Positions 1-6,194 of a DNA stretch of 7,396 bases are shown here, one piece after another. The position numbers and the translations under genes were made by a program. This DNA is from Alphaproteobacteria bacterium. Its GTDB lineage: Bacteria > Pseudomonadota > Alphaproteobacteria > Rhodobacterales > Rhodobacteraceae. A model generated the notes under the pieces. The model searched no databases. It had not been told where the DNA came from and worked only from the letters and a program-made list of their open reading frames with translations. Within the stretch, counting starts at the first letter, position 1, and each line of letters begins with the position of its first letter. The stretch covers positions 1-7,396 of the forward strand of contig JAJRUE010000026.1 in the NCBI GenBank assembly GCA_024277955.1. The letters are read 5' to 3'.

Positions 1-213
1 CGCTTCTTTGCCCACGAAAGCTGCGGCCAGTGCACCCCGTGTCGCGCCGGAACCGACAAGATTGTTCGAATACTGCAGGAACCGAACCCGGATCCGGGGC
101 TTCTGGCCGAGTTGAAGTTGGTCATGTCCGACAGCTCGATCTGCGGGCTGGGGCAGGCGGCGGCCAATTGCGTGGCCCACCTGATCGAATATTTCCCGGA
201 GGAACTGGCATGA
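1..213 (+). CDS. fdsB: Formate dehydrogenase beta subunit (NuoF-like NADH-binding diaphorase), C-terminal end only
   Basis: This is the last 70 codons of a gene that begins before the window. The reading frame opens at base 1 and ends in TGA at 211-213. It carries the C-terminal [4Fe-4S] signature of the NuoF/FdsB/HoxF family: a CGQCTPCRAG segment (residues 9-18 of the visible part) followed by the fourth ligand in SSICGLGQAA. In the family this cluster passes electrons between the Mo-containing alpha subunit and the FMN that reduces NAD+; the FMN and NAD sites lie upstream, outside the window. The stop overlaps the start of fdsA (ATGA), so the two are translationally coupled. That neighbour makes a formate dehydrogenase diaphorase much more likely than NuoF of complex I or a hydrogenase diaphorase. 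Confidence 0.93.
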   Translation, partial: RFFAHESCGQCTPCRAGTDKIVRILQEPNPDPGLLAELKLVMSDSSICGLGQAAANCVAHLIEYFPEELA

Positions 214-2999
214 GCGCGCGCATCACCTTCACCCTGGACGGGCGCGACGTGCAGGCCGGGCCGGATGAAACCATCTGGTCCGTGGCCAAGCGCGAAGGCA
301 TCGCCATCACCCATCTGTGCCACAAGGACGACCCCGAATACCGCCCCGACGGCAATTGCCGCGCCTGCATGGTCGAGATCGAGGGCGAACGCACTCTGGC
401 CGCCAGTTGCCACCGCAAGGTGGCCGAGGGGCTGGTGGTCCGGACCGCGGGCGAAAGGGTGGAAACCAACCGCCGGTTGGTCTTTGAACTGCTGGCCAGC
501 GACATGCCCTCGCGCGAAAACGGCCCCGACCCCAGCGCCGAATTCTGGCGTCAGGCCGAAGCCGCCGGGCTGACGGGTGCTCCACGTTTCCCGGCGTCGC
601 GCGCGGCCGCCGGGGGCGAGGTGCCGGTCGACAGCGTGCTGCGCGACGCCAGCCACCCGTCGATCGCGGTGAACCTGGACGCCTGCATTGCCTGCGGGCT
701 GTGCCTGCGCGCCTGCCGCGAAGTGCAGGTGAACGACGTGATCGGCATGGCCGCGCGGGGCACCGATGCGCTGCCGGTGTTCGACATGGCCGACCCGATG
801 GGCCTGTCGTCCTGCGTCGCCTGCGGCGAATGCGTGCAGGCCTGCCCCACCGGCGCCTTGCTGGAAAAGACGGTAATGAACCCGGACGCCACCCGCCGCA
901 CCGAATTCGCCGACACCACCGTTGACAGCGTCTGTCCGTTTTGCGGCGTCGGCTGCCAGAGCGAACTGCATGTGAAGGACGGGCGCATCGTCAAGGTGGA
1001 TGGGCGCAAGGGGCCGGCCAACCGGGGCAAGCTGTGCGTCAAGGGGCGGTTCGGCTTCGACTATGTGCACAGCCCCGAACGGCTGACCGTGCCGCTGATC
1101 CGGCGCGACGACGCCCCCAAGCGCGGCGACGCGCGGCTGAGTTTTGCGACCCTGGGTGATGTGTTCCGCGAAGCGACCTGGGAAGAGGCGATGACGCGCG
1201 CCGCCCAGGGGTTCCGCGCGATCCTCGATGCCGATGGCGGCGCGGCGCTGGCCGGGTTCGGCAGCGCCAAGGGCACCAATGAAGAGGCCTATCTCTTCCA
1301 GAAACTGATCCGCCAGGGCTTCGGCACCAACAACGTCGACCACTGCACCCGGCTGTGCCACGCCTCCAGCGTCGCGGCCCTGATGGAGGGCGTCGGCTCG
1401 GGCGCGGTCTCGGCGCCGTTCACCGCCGCCGACGATGCCGAGGTGATCCTGGTGATCGGCGCGCGCCCGGAACAGAACCACCCGGTTGCCGCGACCTATT
1501 TCAAGCAGGCGGCCAGGCGTGGCGCGAAACTGATCGTGATGGACCCGCGCCGCCAGGGGCTGATGCGCCACGCCAGCCACCCGGTGGTGTTCAAGCCCGG
1601 CCGCGACGTGGCGCTGCTGAACGCCATGCTGAACGTGATCATCGAAGAAGGGCTGTATGACGCGCCCTACGTGGAAAAATACCTGGACGGGTTCGAGGCG
1701 CTGAAACAGAAGCTGCGCGACTTCACCCCCGAAGCCATGGCCGAACTCACCGGCGTCGATCCGGACTACCTGCGCGAGATCGCGCGCCTGTTTGCGACCT
1801 CGAAAGCCTCGATCATCTTCTGGGGCATGGGGGTCAGCCAGCATGTGCACGGCACCGACAACGCCCGCTGCCTGATCGCGCTGTCGCTGGTGACCGGGCA
1901 GGTGGGCCGCCCCGGCACCGGGCTGCATCCGCTGCGCGGGCAGAACAACGTTCAGGGTGCGTCGGACGCGGGGCTGATCCCGATGGTCTATCCGAATTAT
2001 GCCTCGGTCGAGGATGCCGACGTGCGGGCGCGTTTCGAAGATGCCTGGGGCCGGGCGCTGGACCCGAAAAGCGGGCTGACGGTGGTAGAGATCATCAACG
2101 CGATCCATGCGGGCACGATCCGCGGCATGTATGTGATGGGGGAAAACCCGGCGATGTCGGACCCGGATCAGCGCCACGCCCGCGCAGCCCTTGCCCGGCT
2201 GGATCACCTGGTGGTGCAGGACATTTTCCTGACCGAAACCGCCTGGCACGCCGATGTGATCCTGCCGGCCTCTAGCCAGGCGGAAAAGACCGGCACCTAC
2301 ACCAATTCCAACCGGCAGGTGCAGATCGGCCGCCCGGCGGTGGCGCCGCCAGGCCAGGCGCGCCAGGACTGGGAACTGATCGCAGAGCTTGCGAACCGGT
2401 TGGGGCTGGACTGGAAATATAGCGATATTTCAGAAGTTTACGCCGAAATGGCCAGCATGATGCCGTCGCTCGACAACATTTCCTGGGACCGGATCGAACG
2501 CGAAGGCGCGGTGACCTACCCGGCGCCGGCCGCCGACGCGCCGGGCCAGGAGGTGATCTTTGCCGATGGCTTTCCGACCGCCAGTGGCCGCGCGAAACTG
2601 GTGCCCGCCGACCTGCTGCCGCCCGACGAAATGCCGGATGACGACTACCCGCTGGTGCTGACCACGGGGCGGATGCTGGAACATTGGCACACCGGCGCGA
2701 TGACCCGCCGGTCGGAGGCGCTGAACGCCCAGGAACCCGAAGCGGTGGTGTCGATGCACCCGCGCGATATCGGCGAAATGGGGCTGAAGCGGGGCCAGCG
2801 GGTCACCGTCGAAACCCGGCGCGGGGCGATCACCCTGACCTTGCGCGCCGATCGCGACGTGACGCCGGGCATGCTGTTCATTCCGTTCTGTTTCGACGAA
2901 GCGCCGGCCAACGTGCTGACCAATCCGCACCTCGATCCCTGGGGCAAGATCCCCGAGTTCAAGTTCGCGGCGGCAAGGCTGAAACCTGCCGGGCCCTAG
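210..2999 (+). CDS. fdsA: NAD-dependent formate dehydrogenase, catalytic alpha subunit (Mo-bis-MGD, Fe-S)
   Basis: Cytoplasmic catalytic subunit, 929 aa, oxidising formate to CO2 and feeding electrons through Fe-S clusters to the FdsB diaphorase. Domains in order: N-terminal [2Fe-2S] ferredoxin domain (about 1-80; Cys37, 50, 53, 67); two ferredoxin-type [4Fe-4S] motifs (Cys159/162/165/169 and Cys202/205/208/212); a [4Fe-4S] motif at the start of the molybdopterin domain (Cys242/245/249/276, CPFCGVGC then CVKG); the catalytic body; and a C-terminal molybdopterin dinucleotide-binding domain (about 811-925). Cys383-His384 in the TRLCHASS segment match the Mo-ligating (seleno)cysteine and its histidine neighbour in FdhF-type enzymes. 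Arg576 in RGQNNVQG matches their conserved active-site arginine. The start is ATG 210, because a strong GGAGG lies at 198-202 and overlaps the fdsB stop; the open frame extends 60 codons further upstream, but only as an fdsB shadow. It is slightly shorter than characterised FdsA proteins (about 950-960 aa) and lacks a His(Cys)3 cluster motif. fdsC/fdsD do not follow. Confidence 0.96.
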   Translation: MSARITFTLDGRDVQAGPDETIWSVAKREGIAITHLCHKDDPEYRPDGNCRACMVEIEGERTLAASCHRKVAEGLVVRTAGERVETNRRLVFELLASDMPSRENGPDPSAEFWRQAEAAGLTGAPRFPASRAAAGGEVPVDSVLRDASHPSIAVNLDACIACGLCLRACREVQVNDVIGMAARGTDALPVFDMADPMGLSSCVACGECVQACPTGALLEKTVMNPDATRRTEFADTTVDSVCPFCGVGCQSELHVKDGRIVKVDGRKGPANRGKLCVKGRFGFDYVHSPERLTVPLIRRDDAPKRGDARLSFATLGDVFREATWEEAMTRAAQGFRAILDADGGAALAGFGSAKGTNEEAYLFQKLIRQGFGTNNVDHCTRLCHASSVAALMEGVGSGAVSAPFTAADDAEVILVIGARPEQNHPVAATYFKQAARRGAKLIVMDPRRQGLMRHASHPVVFKPGRDVALLNAMLNVIIEEGLYDAPYVEKYLDGFEALKQKLRDFTPEAMAELTGVDPDYLREIARLFATSKASIIFWGMGVSQHVHGTDNARCLIALSLVTGQVGRPGTGLHPLRGQNNVQGASDAGLIPMVYPNYASVEDADVRARFEDAWGRALDPKSGLTVVEIINAIHAGTIRGMYVMGENPAMSDPDQRHARAALARLDHLVVQDIFLTETAWHADVILPASSQAEKTGTYTNSNRQVQIGRPAVAPPGQARQDWELIAELANRLGLDWKYSDISEVYAEMASMMPSLDNISWDRIEREGAVTYPAPAADAPGQEVIFADGFPTASGRAKLVPADLLPPDEMPDDDYPLVLTTGRMLEHWHTGAMTRRSEALNAQEPEAVVSMHPRDIGEMGLKRGQRVTVETRRGAITLTLRADRDVTPGMLFIPFCFDEAPANVLTNPHLDPWGKIPEFKFAAARLKPAGP

Positions 3000-3009
3000 G
3001 CCCGGCGGG
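2985..3009 (+). terminator. GC-rich hairpin spanning the fdsA stop codon, candidate terminator between convergent genes
   Basis: Two 11-base arms (2985-2995 and 2999-3009) pair with one T-G wobble around a 3-base loop. The core is GCCGGGCC / GGCCCGGC. The hairpin contains the fdsA TAG and lies just before the end of the convergent small gene (3016). A loosely T-rich stretch follows on the + strand at 3028-3037 (ttttcttctt), but not directly behind the stem, so it is not a textbook intrinsic terminator. A second small dyad (3011-3023, six-base arms GCAACT / AGTTGC) lies between the stem and the T-rich stretch and overlaps the small gene's stop. It could end transcription from either side. Confidence 0.4.
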
Positions 3010-3015
3010 CGCAAC

Positions 3016-3171
3016 TCAGTTGCAGTCGTTTTCTTCTTCGCCGGTGTCGACCAGCCAGCCACCGGGGCCGGCGATCCGATCGGGAAGAAACAGGATCGCA
3101 GCTTCGCGAATCGCCAGAACGGCCATGGTCGCGAGGATGACCTGATCAACGGTCAGGGACGTGAATTCCAT
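3016..3171 (-). CDS. Small hydrophobic protein with acidic tail, 51 aa, unrecognised
   Basis: Not recognised as a known family. The frame on the minus strand starts at ATG (3171-3169) and ends in TGA (3018-3016). A clear Shine-Dalgarno GGAG (plus-strand ctcc, 3180-3183) lies eight bases before the start, which is the main support for a real gene. The product begins MEFTSLTVDQ. It has a mostly hydrophobic stretch at about residues 10-30, interrupted by an Arg-Glu pair at 22-23, then a Gly/Pro turn (GPGGW, 35-39) and an acidic end (DTGEEENDCN). It could be a short membrane-associated or amphipathic helix protein. The Arg-Glu pair and short length argue against a simple membrane anchor. It converges on fdsA with 16 bases between stops and lies 186 bases downstream of truA on the same strand. 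A dyad-rich spacer and the truA hairpin separate it from truA, so it probably has its own promoter. Codon use is compatible with the genome. Confidence 0.65.
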   Translation of the reverse strand: MEFTSLTVDQVILATMAVLAIREAAILFLPDRIAGPGGWLVDTGEEENDCN

Positions 3172-3247
3172 CGTTAACACTCCAACTTGTTACTGGGTGT
3201 TTTTTGCCTGCCAAAGCGGGCCAAAAAGCGGCAACAAGGGTGTTTTG

Positions 3248-3272
3248 CCCGGGTAAGATCTTGAATCCCGGG
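3248..3272. repeat. Imperfect dyad upstream of the small gene, possible operator
   Basis: Two CCCGGG hexamers (3248-3253 and 3267-3272) flank an 8-base palindrome AAGATCTT (3255-3262), with slightly unequal spacing on the two sides. It lies 77 bases upstream of the small minus-strand gene, in the 186-base space after truA. A short TTGT-GCG-ACAA dyad follows at 3276-3286. This is where an operator or promoter for the small gene would be expected, but no convincing -35/-10 pair was found. Function unknown. Confidence 0.25.
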
Positions 3273-3299
3273 GATTTGTGCGACAATGCCCGGCGAGGC

Positions 3300-3321
3300 G
3301 GAAAATTGTTTCAAATTTTCC
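3300..3321. repeat. AT-rich perfect inverted repeat downstream of truA
   Basis: Perfect 8-base arms GGAAAATT (3300-3307) and AATTTTCC (3314-3321) surround a 6-base loop. It is strikingly AT-rich for this genome. On the minus strand it follows the GC-rich hairpin at 3326-3346 by four bases, so the two form a tandem behind the truA stop. It may serve as the back half of a terminator, since its distal arm contributes a TTTT run on the minus strand, or as a protein-binding dyad upstream of the small gene. Confidence 0.35.
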
Positions 3322-3325
3322 CGAT

Positions 3326-3346
3326 CCGCCCGGCCAGCCCGGGCGG
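3326..3346 (-). terminator. GC-rich hairpin after the truA stop, candidate terminator
   Basis: Perfect 8-base arms (CCGCCCGG at 3326-3333, CCGGGCGG at 3339-3346) enclose a 5-base loop and begin 12 bases past the truA stop codon on the minus strand. The position and strength are right for a transcription terminator or 3' mRNA-stabilising hairpin. No uninterrupted T-run follows directly; the next bases on the minus strand are ATCGGGAAAATTTG. The intrinsic-terminator reading is therefore only moderate. Confidence 0.42.
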
Positions 3347-3357
3347 CGGGCGGCGCA

Positions 3358-4143
3358 TCATCCGGCGGGGGAATCGCCTTCAAAGGGGTCTTGCGGATAG
3401 CCGACGCCCGCCAGATACAACCCGTCGGGCGGGCAGACCGGCCCACAGGCGGCGCGGTCGCGCGCCTCCAGGGCGACGCGGACGCGCTCGGGTTCCCAGG
3501 CTCCGGCCCCGACCCGTTCAAGGGTGCCGACAAAGCTGCGAACCTGGTTGTGCAGGAAACTGCGGGCGCGCAGATGGAACCGGAACTCGGCCCCGAAACT
3601 GCGGGGGATTTCTTCGATCTCGAGCTGGTCGAGGGTCTTTACCGGGCTCTTGGCCTGACATTCGGTGGCGCGAAAGGTGGTAAAGTCGTGCTGGCCCAGC
3701 AGGTGGCGCGCCGCTTCGCGCATCGGGGCCAGCGTCAGTGTGTGCGGCACCTGCCAGACCAGGCCGCGCTCAAGGGTGGCCGGCGCCCGGCGCGACAGCA
3801 GGCGAAACAGGTAGCGCCGTTCCTGCGCGCTGAAGCGGGCGTGGAAATCCTGCGTGACCCGGGCCACCTTGAGCACCGCCACGGGCGCCGGTTTCAGGTG
3901 GTGGTTCAGCGCCTGGGCCAGGCGAAACGGATCCCAGTCGCGCGCCAGGTCGCAATGCGCCACCTGGCCCTTGGCGTGCACGCCCGCATCGGTGCGCCCG
4001 GCGGCGGCGATCCCCGGCGCATCGGGTTCGAGCCGGCGCAGCGCATTTTCCACCGCCTGCTGCACGGACGGGTGCCGGGTTTGCCGTTGCCAGCCGGAAA
4101 ACGGCCCGCCGTGGTATTCGATCAGAAGCGCATAACGTGGCAT
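3358..4143 (-). CDS. truA: tRNA pseudouridine(38-40) synthase TruA
   Basis: 261-aa cytoplasmic enzyme that converts uridines 38, 39 and 40 of the tRNA anticodon arm to pseudouridine. Family features are all present: N-terminal MPRYALLIEY then GWQRQ (18-22); the catalytic aspartate Asp52 in GRTDAGVHAKGQ; ERRYLFRLLSR with the conserved Tyr111; the GQHDFTTFRA segment (150-159) of the second half-domain; and FLHNQVRSFVG (196-206). Length is normal for the family. The start is taken as ATG 4143-4141, because MPRY is the usual N-terminus in alphaproteobacterial TruA. No strong Shine-Dalgarno precedes it. An in-frame GTG three codons upstream with a close AGG is a possible alternative, and the open frame continues to 4269 without homologous-looking sequence. 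The common alphaproteobacterial neighbours def and fmt are not adjacent here. The gene is divergent from ycjX across 180 bases and is followed by a hairpin. Confidence 0.95.
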   Translation of the reverse strand: MPRYALLIEYHGGPFSGWQRQTRHPSVQQAVENALRRLEPDAPGIAAAGRTDAGVHAKGQVAHCDLARDWDPFRLAQALNHHLKPAPVAVLKVARVTQDFHARFSAQERRYLFRLLSRRAPATLERGLVWQVPHTLTLAPMREAARHLLGQHDFTTFRATECQAKSPVKTLDQLEIEEIPRSFGAEFRFHLRARSFLHNQVRSFVGTLERVGAGAWEPERVRVALEARDRAACGPVCPPDGLYLAGVGYPQDPFEGDSPAG

Positions 4144-4206
4144 GCGGCCCACATAACCTGCGCGCCAGGCCGGGGCAATGGCCGCGAAAAGGCGGCCCGC
4201 AATTCG

Positions 4207-4226
4207 CCGGCCGGGGCCGGATTTTT
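4207..4226 (+). terminator. Hairpin plus T-run in the truA-ycjX spacer, terminator-like
   Basis: Six-base arms CCGGCC (4207-4212) and GGCCGG (4215-4220) with a 2-base gap, in practice five pairs and a 4-base loop, are followed at once by ATTTTT (4221-4226). On the + strand this looks like a short intrinsic terminator. No + strand gene ends here. It would act either on antisense transcription leaving truA or as an attenuator in the ycjX leader if a promoter lies further upstream. The stem is short, so it may be chance in GC-rich sequence. Confidence 0.28.
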
Positions 4227-4271
4227 CGGCAATTCCCGGGCTTGGCGGGCTGGCCGCGCCGCTGCCCACTG

Positions 4272-4281
4272 GCGAATTCGC
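4272..4281. promoter_or_regulatory. 10-bp perfect palindrome in the divergent truA/ycjX spacer
   Basis: GCGAATTCGC reads the same on both strands and lies 52 bases before the ycjX start and 129 bases before the truA start, where an operator or promoter element would sit. A weak -10-like TATGTT (4292-4297) follows, with a poor -35 match (CTGGCG, 4269-4274) overlapping the palindrome. No known regulator site is recognised. Confidence 0.22.
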
Positions 4282-4311
4282 GCATGATGGTTATGTTCCG
4301 CAGGTGACAGT

Positions 4312-4316
4312 GAGGG
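4312..4316 (+). promoter_or_regulatory. Ribosome binding site supporting a TTG start for ycjX
   Basis: GAGGG lies seven bases before TTG 4324. There is no in-frame ATG or GTG between the upstream in-frame stop (TGA, 4285-4287) and the first conserved residues, so this site decides the start choice. Later alternatives are TTG 4351 and GTG 4384; neither has a comparable site. Confidence 0.55.
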
Positions 4317-4323
4317 CGGGCAT

Positions 4324-5736
4324 TTGGTTCTTGGCAAGGTAGCGGACGGATTGGCACGTGGCGTAGAGGCCGCGCAGGCCACCGTGAGCGAAGCGTTTTT
4401 CGAGCCCGTCATCCGGCTGGGCGTCACCGGGCTGAGCCGGGCGGGCAAGACCGTGTTCATCACCTCGCTGGTGGCGAACCTGATCGACCGCGGGCGGATG
4501 CCGCAGCTGCTGGCCGCCTCGAACGGGGCAATCCGCGCGGCGTATCTGCGCCCGCAGCCCGACGACACGGTGCCCCGCTTCGACTACGAAGGACACCTGG
4601 GGGCGCTGATGGCCGAGACCCCGCAATGGCCCGAATCGACCCGCGCGGTCAGCGAATTGCGCCTGTCGCTGCGGGTTCAGCCGGGCGGGCTGCTGGGGGC
4701 GGTGTCGGGGCCGCGCACGGTGCATCTGGATATCGTCGACTACCCCGGCGAATGGCTGCTGGACCTGGCGCTTCTGGACAAGAGCTATGACGACTGGTCG
4801 CGCGACACCCTGGCGCGGCTGGCCGAACGCGACATCGGCGCCGGCTATCTGCGCGCGGCCGAGGCGACCGATCCGGCCGCCGCGCTCGACGAGCCGCGCG
4901 CCCAGGCGCTGGCCGCCGCCTTCAGCGACTATCTGCACGCGGCGCGCCGGGCCGGGTTTTCCGACTGCACGCCGGGGCGCTTCCTGTTGCCGGGGGATCT
5001 GGCCGGCTCTCCGGTGCTGACCTTTGCGCCGCTGGCCGACACCCGCGGCGCCGGGCGCGCCAGCCTTGGGCGCGAAATGGCGCGCCGCTTCGAAGCCTAC
5101 AAGGCCAAGGTGGTCAAGCCGTTCTTTCGCGATCATTTCGCCCGCATCGACCGACAGATCGTGCTGGTGGACGCGCTGGGGGCGATCCATGCCGGGCCGC
5201 GCGCGCTGGAAGACCTGCGCCGCGCCATGGGCGAAATCCTGTCGGCCTTCCGGCCCGGGCGCAACCCGTTCCTGGCCCGGCTGCTGCGCGGCCGGCGGGT
5301 GGAAAAGATCCTGTTCGCTGCCACCAAGGCCGACCATCTGCACCATTCCCAGCACCCGCGCCTGACCGCGATCATGGAGGCGCTGGTCAAGGAAGCCCGC
5401 GCGCGCGCCGATTTCAGCGGCGCCGAAACTGCCGCCATGTCGATCGCGGCCCTGCGCGCCACGGTCGAGGAAACCGTTGACCACGGCGGGCGCAAGCTGG
5501 ACTGCGTGCGCGGCACGCTGCTGGATGGGCGGCAGGCGGCGTTCTACCCCGGCGAGCTGCCCGAAGACCCGGCCCGCCTGTTGCAGCCTGCCCGCGACGG
5601 CGCGCGCAAATGGCTGGATGCCGATTACGAGATCATGACCTTTGCCCCGGCCCGGCTGAGCCTGAAGCCCGGCGAGGGGCCGCCGCATATCCGCCTGGAC
5701 CGGGCGGCGCAGTTCCTGATCGGGGACCGGCTGTGA
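4324..5736 (+). CDS. ycjX: YcjX-family P-loop NTPase (DUF463), envelope-stress associated
   Basis: 470 aa, YcjX/DUF463 family, a GTPase-like P-loop protein that sits next to ycjF and belongs to the phage-shock regulon in enterobacteria; its exact role is not settled. Visible motifs: Walker A GLSRAGKT (36-43), preceded by the family segment FFEPVIRLGVT; a switch-like DYPGEW (139-144) after a hydrophobic strand (Walker B/DxxG equivalent); and TKAD (335-338), the guanine-specificity motif that favours GTP. The N-terminal 25 residues are helical and precede the P-loop. No signal peptide or membrane segment is seen, so it is probably cytoplasmic and may act at the membrane through YcjF. The start is TTG 4324, supported by GAGGG seven bases upstream. 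Its TGA (5734-5736) overlaps the GTG start of the acetyltransferase, indicating translational coupling. Confidence 0.92.
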   Translation: MVLGKVADGLARGVEAAQATVSEAFFEPVIRLGVTGLSRAGKTVFITSLVANLIDRGRMPQLLAASNGAIRAAYLRPQPDDTVPRFDYEGHLGALMAETPQWPESTRAVSELRLSLRVQPGGLLGAVSGPRTVHLDIVDYPGEWLLDLALLDKSYDDWSRDTLARLAERDIGAGYLRAAEATDPAAALDEPRAQALAAAFSDYLHAARRAGFSDCTPGRFLLPGDLAGSPVLTFAPLADTRGAGRASLGREMARRFEAYKAKVVKPFFRDHFARIDRQIVLVDALGAIHAGPRALEDLRRAMGEILSAFRPGRNPFLARLLRGRRVEKILFAATKADHLHHSQHPRLTAIMEALVKEARARADFSGAETAAMSIAALRATVEETVDHGGRKLDCVRGTLLDGRQAAFYPGELPEDPARLLQPARDGARKWLDADYEIMTFAPARLSLKPGEGPPHIRLDRAAQFLIGDRL

Positions 5737-6194
5737 CGCTGCGCCTGCAAAAGGCCACCCGCGAGGATTGTCCCCAGATGGGGACAATCCTGCTGGCCTG
5801 GGTCGATGAAACCGGCTGGATGCCGCGCATCCACCCGCGCGACAGCTACCCCGTCTTTGCCGAGCTGCTGGAAAACATCAGCGATGTCACGGTGGCGCGG
5901 CTGGACGGCAGGGTGGTCGGGTTCATCGCCCGGCAGGATAACGATATCCAGGCGCTCTACGTGGACGGTTCGGCGCGCGGACAGGGGGTTGGCAAGGCGC
6001 TTCTGGATCACGCCAAGACCCAGGTCGAAAAGATCGGGCTGTGGACCTTTCAGGCCAACACCGGGGCGCAGCGCTTTTACCGGCGCGAAGGGTTCCGTGA
6101 AGAGCGGCGCACCGACGGGCAGGAAAACGATGAAAAACTGCCGGATGTCTACATGACATGGGCGCGAACGGCGGACAGGACAGACAATGGCTGA
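5733..6194 (+). CDS. GNAT-family N-acetyltransferase
   Basis: 153-aa single-domain acetyltransferase of the GNAT fold, which transfers acetyl from acetyl-CoA to an amine; the substrate is unknown. The acetyl-CoA-binding motif A is clear: ALYVDGSARGQGVGKALLDHA, with the R-G-Q-G-V-G loop at 82-87. Motif B follows with NTGAQRFYRREGF (109-121), whose Tyr116 is at the usual general-acid position. The DVTVARLDGRVVGFIA strands (51-66) precede motif A. The start is GTG 5733, overlapping the ycjX stop by four bases and preceded by GGGGA about seven bases upstream. The open frame extends further upstream only as a ycjX shadow. The last eight bases overlap the start of ycjF. A perfect 12-bp inverted repeat lies at codons 11-20. 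Placement between ycjX and ycjF suggests a shared function, but the acetylated target cannot be read from sequence. Confidence 0.92.
   Translation: MTLRLQKATREDCPQMGTILLAWVDETGWMPRIHPRDSYPVFAELLENISDVTVARLDGRVVGFIARQDNDIQALYVDGSARGQGVGKALLDHAKTQVEKIGLWTFQANTGAQRFYRREGFREERRTDGQENDEKLPDVYMTWARTADRTDNG
5764..5791 (+). repeat. Perfect 12-bp inverted repeat inside the acetyltransferase coding region
   Basis: Arms AGGATTGTCCCC (5764-5775) and GGGGACAATCCT (5780-5791) pair perfectly around the loop AGAT (5776-5779). It starts 31 bases after the first base of the GTG start codon and spans codons 11-20. The third positions of Asp12 (GAT), Cys13 (TGT) and Thr18 (ACA) are the A/T choices needed to keep the stem perfect, where GC-ending codons are usual in this window. 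It could be an mRNA hairpin that slows early elongation or stabilises the transcript, or a DNA dyad bound by a protein. Confidence 0.85.

Noticed and set aside
30..209. 60-residue N-terminal extension of FdsA
   Set aside because: It overlaps the fdsB coding region in another frame, has no family similarity, and the strong GGAGG site supports ATG 210 instead.
2414..2431. 7-bp inverted repeat with 4-base loop in fdsA (GAAATAT / ATATTTC)
   Set aside because: Short, inside ordinary coding sequence far from either gene end, and explained by a local run of AT-rich codons for Lys-Tyr-Ser-Asp-Ile-Ser.
2430..3149. 239-aa minus-strand frame covering the end of fdsA and the small gene
   Set aside because: Most of it is antisense to fdsA; the 51-aa frame starting at 3171 has the better ribosome binding site and more protein-like composition.
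3187..3214. Possible -35 (TTGGCA) and -10 (TAACAA) pair for the small minus-strand gene
   Set aside because: The -10 matches the consensus poorly, and the predicted start of transcription would fall on the Shine-Dalgarno itself.
3286..4287. 333-aa open frame on the plus strand opposite truA
   Set aside because: truA has all family motifs on the other strand; this frame has none and matches the pattern of an antisense shadow.
4291..5787. 498-aa open frame on the minus strand opposite ycjX
   Set aside because: Composition is Arg/Gln/Gly/Ala-rich with no recognisable family, and it lies wholly opposite a well-supported gene. Long antisense frames are expected in GC-rich coding sequence.
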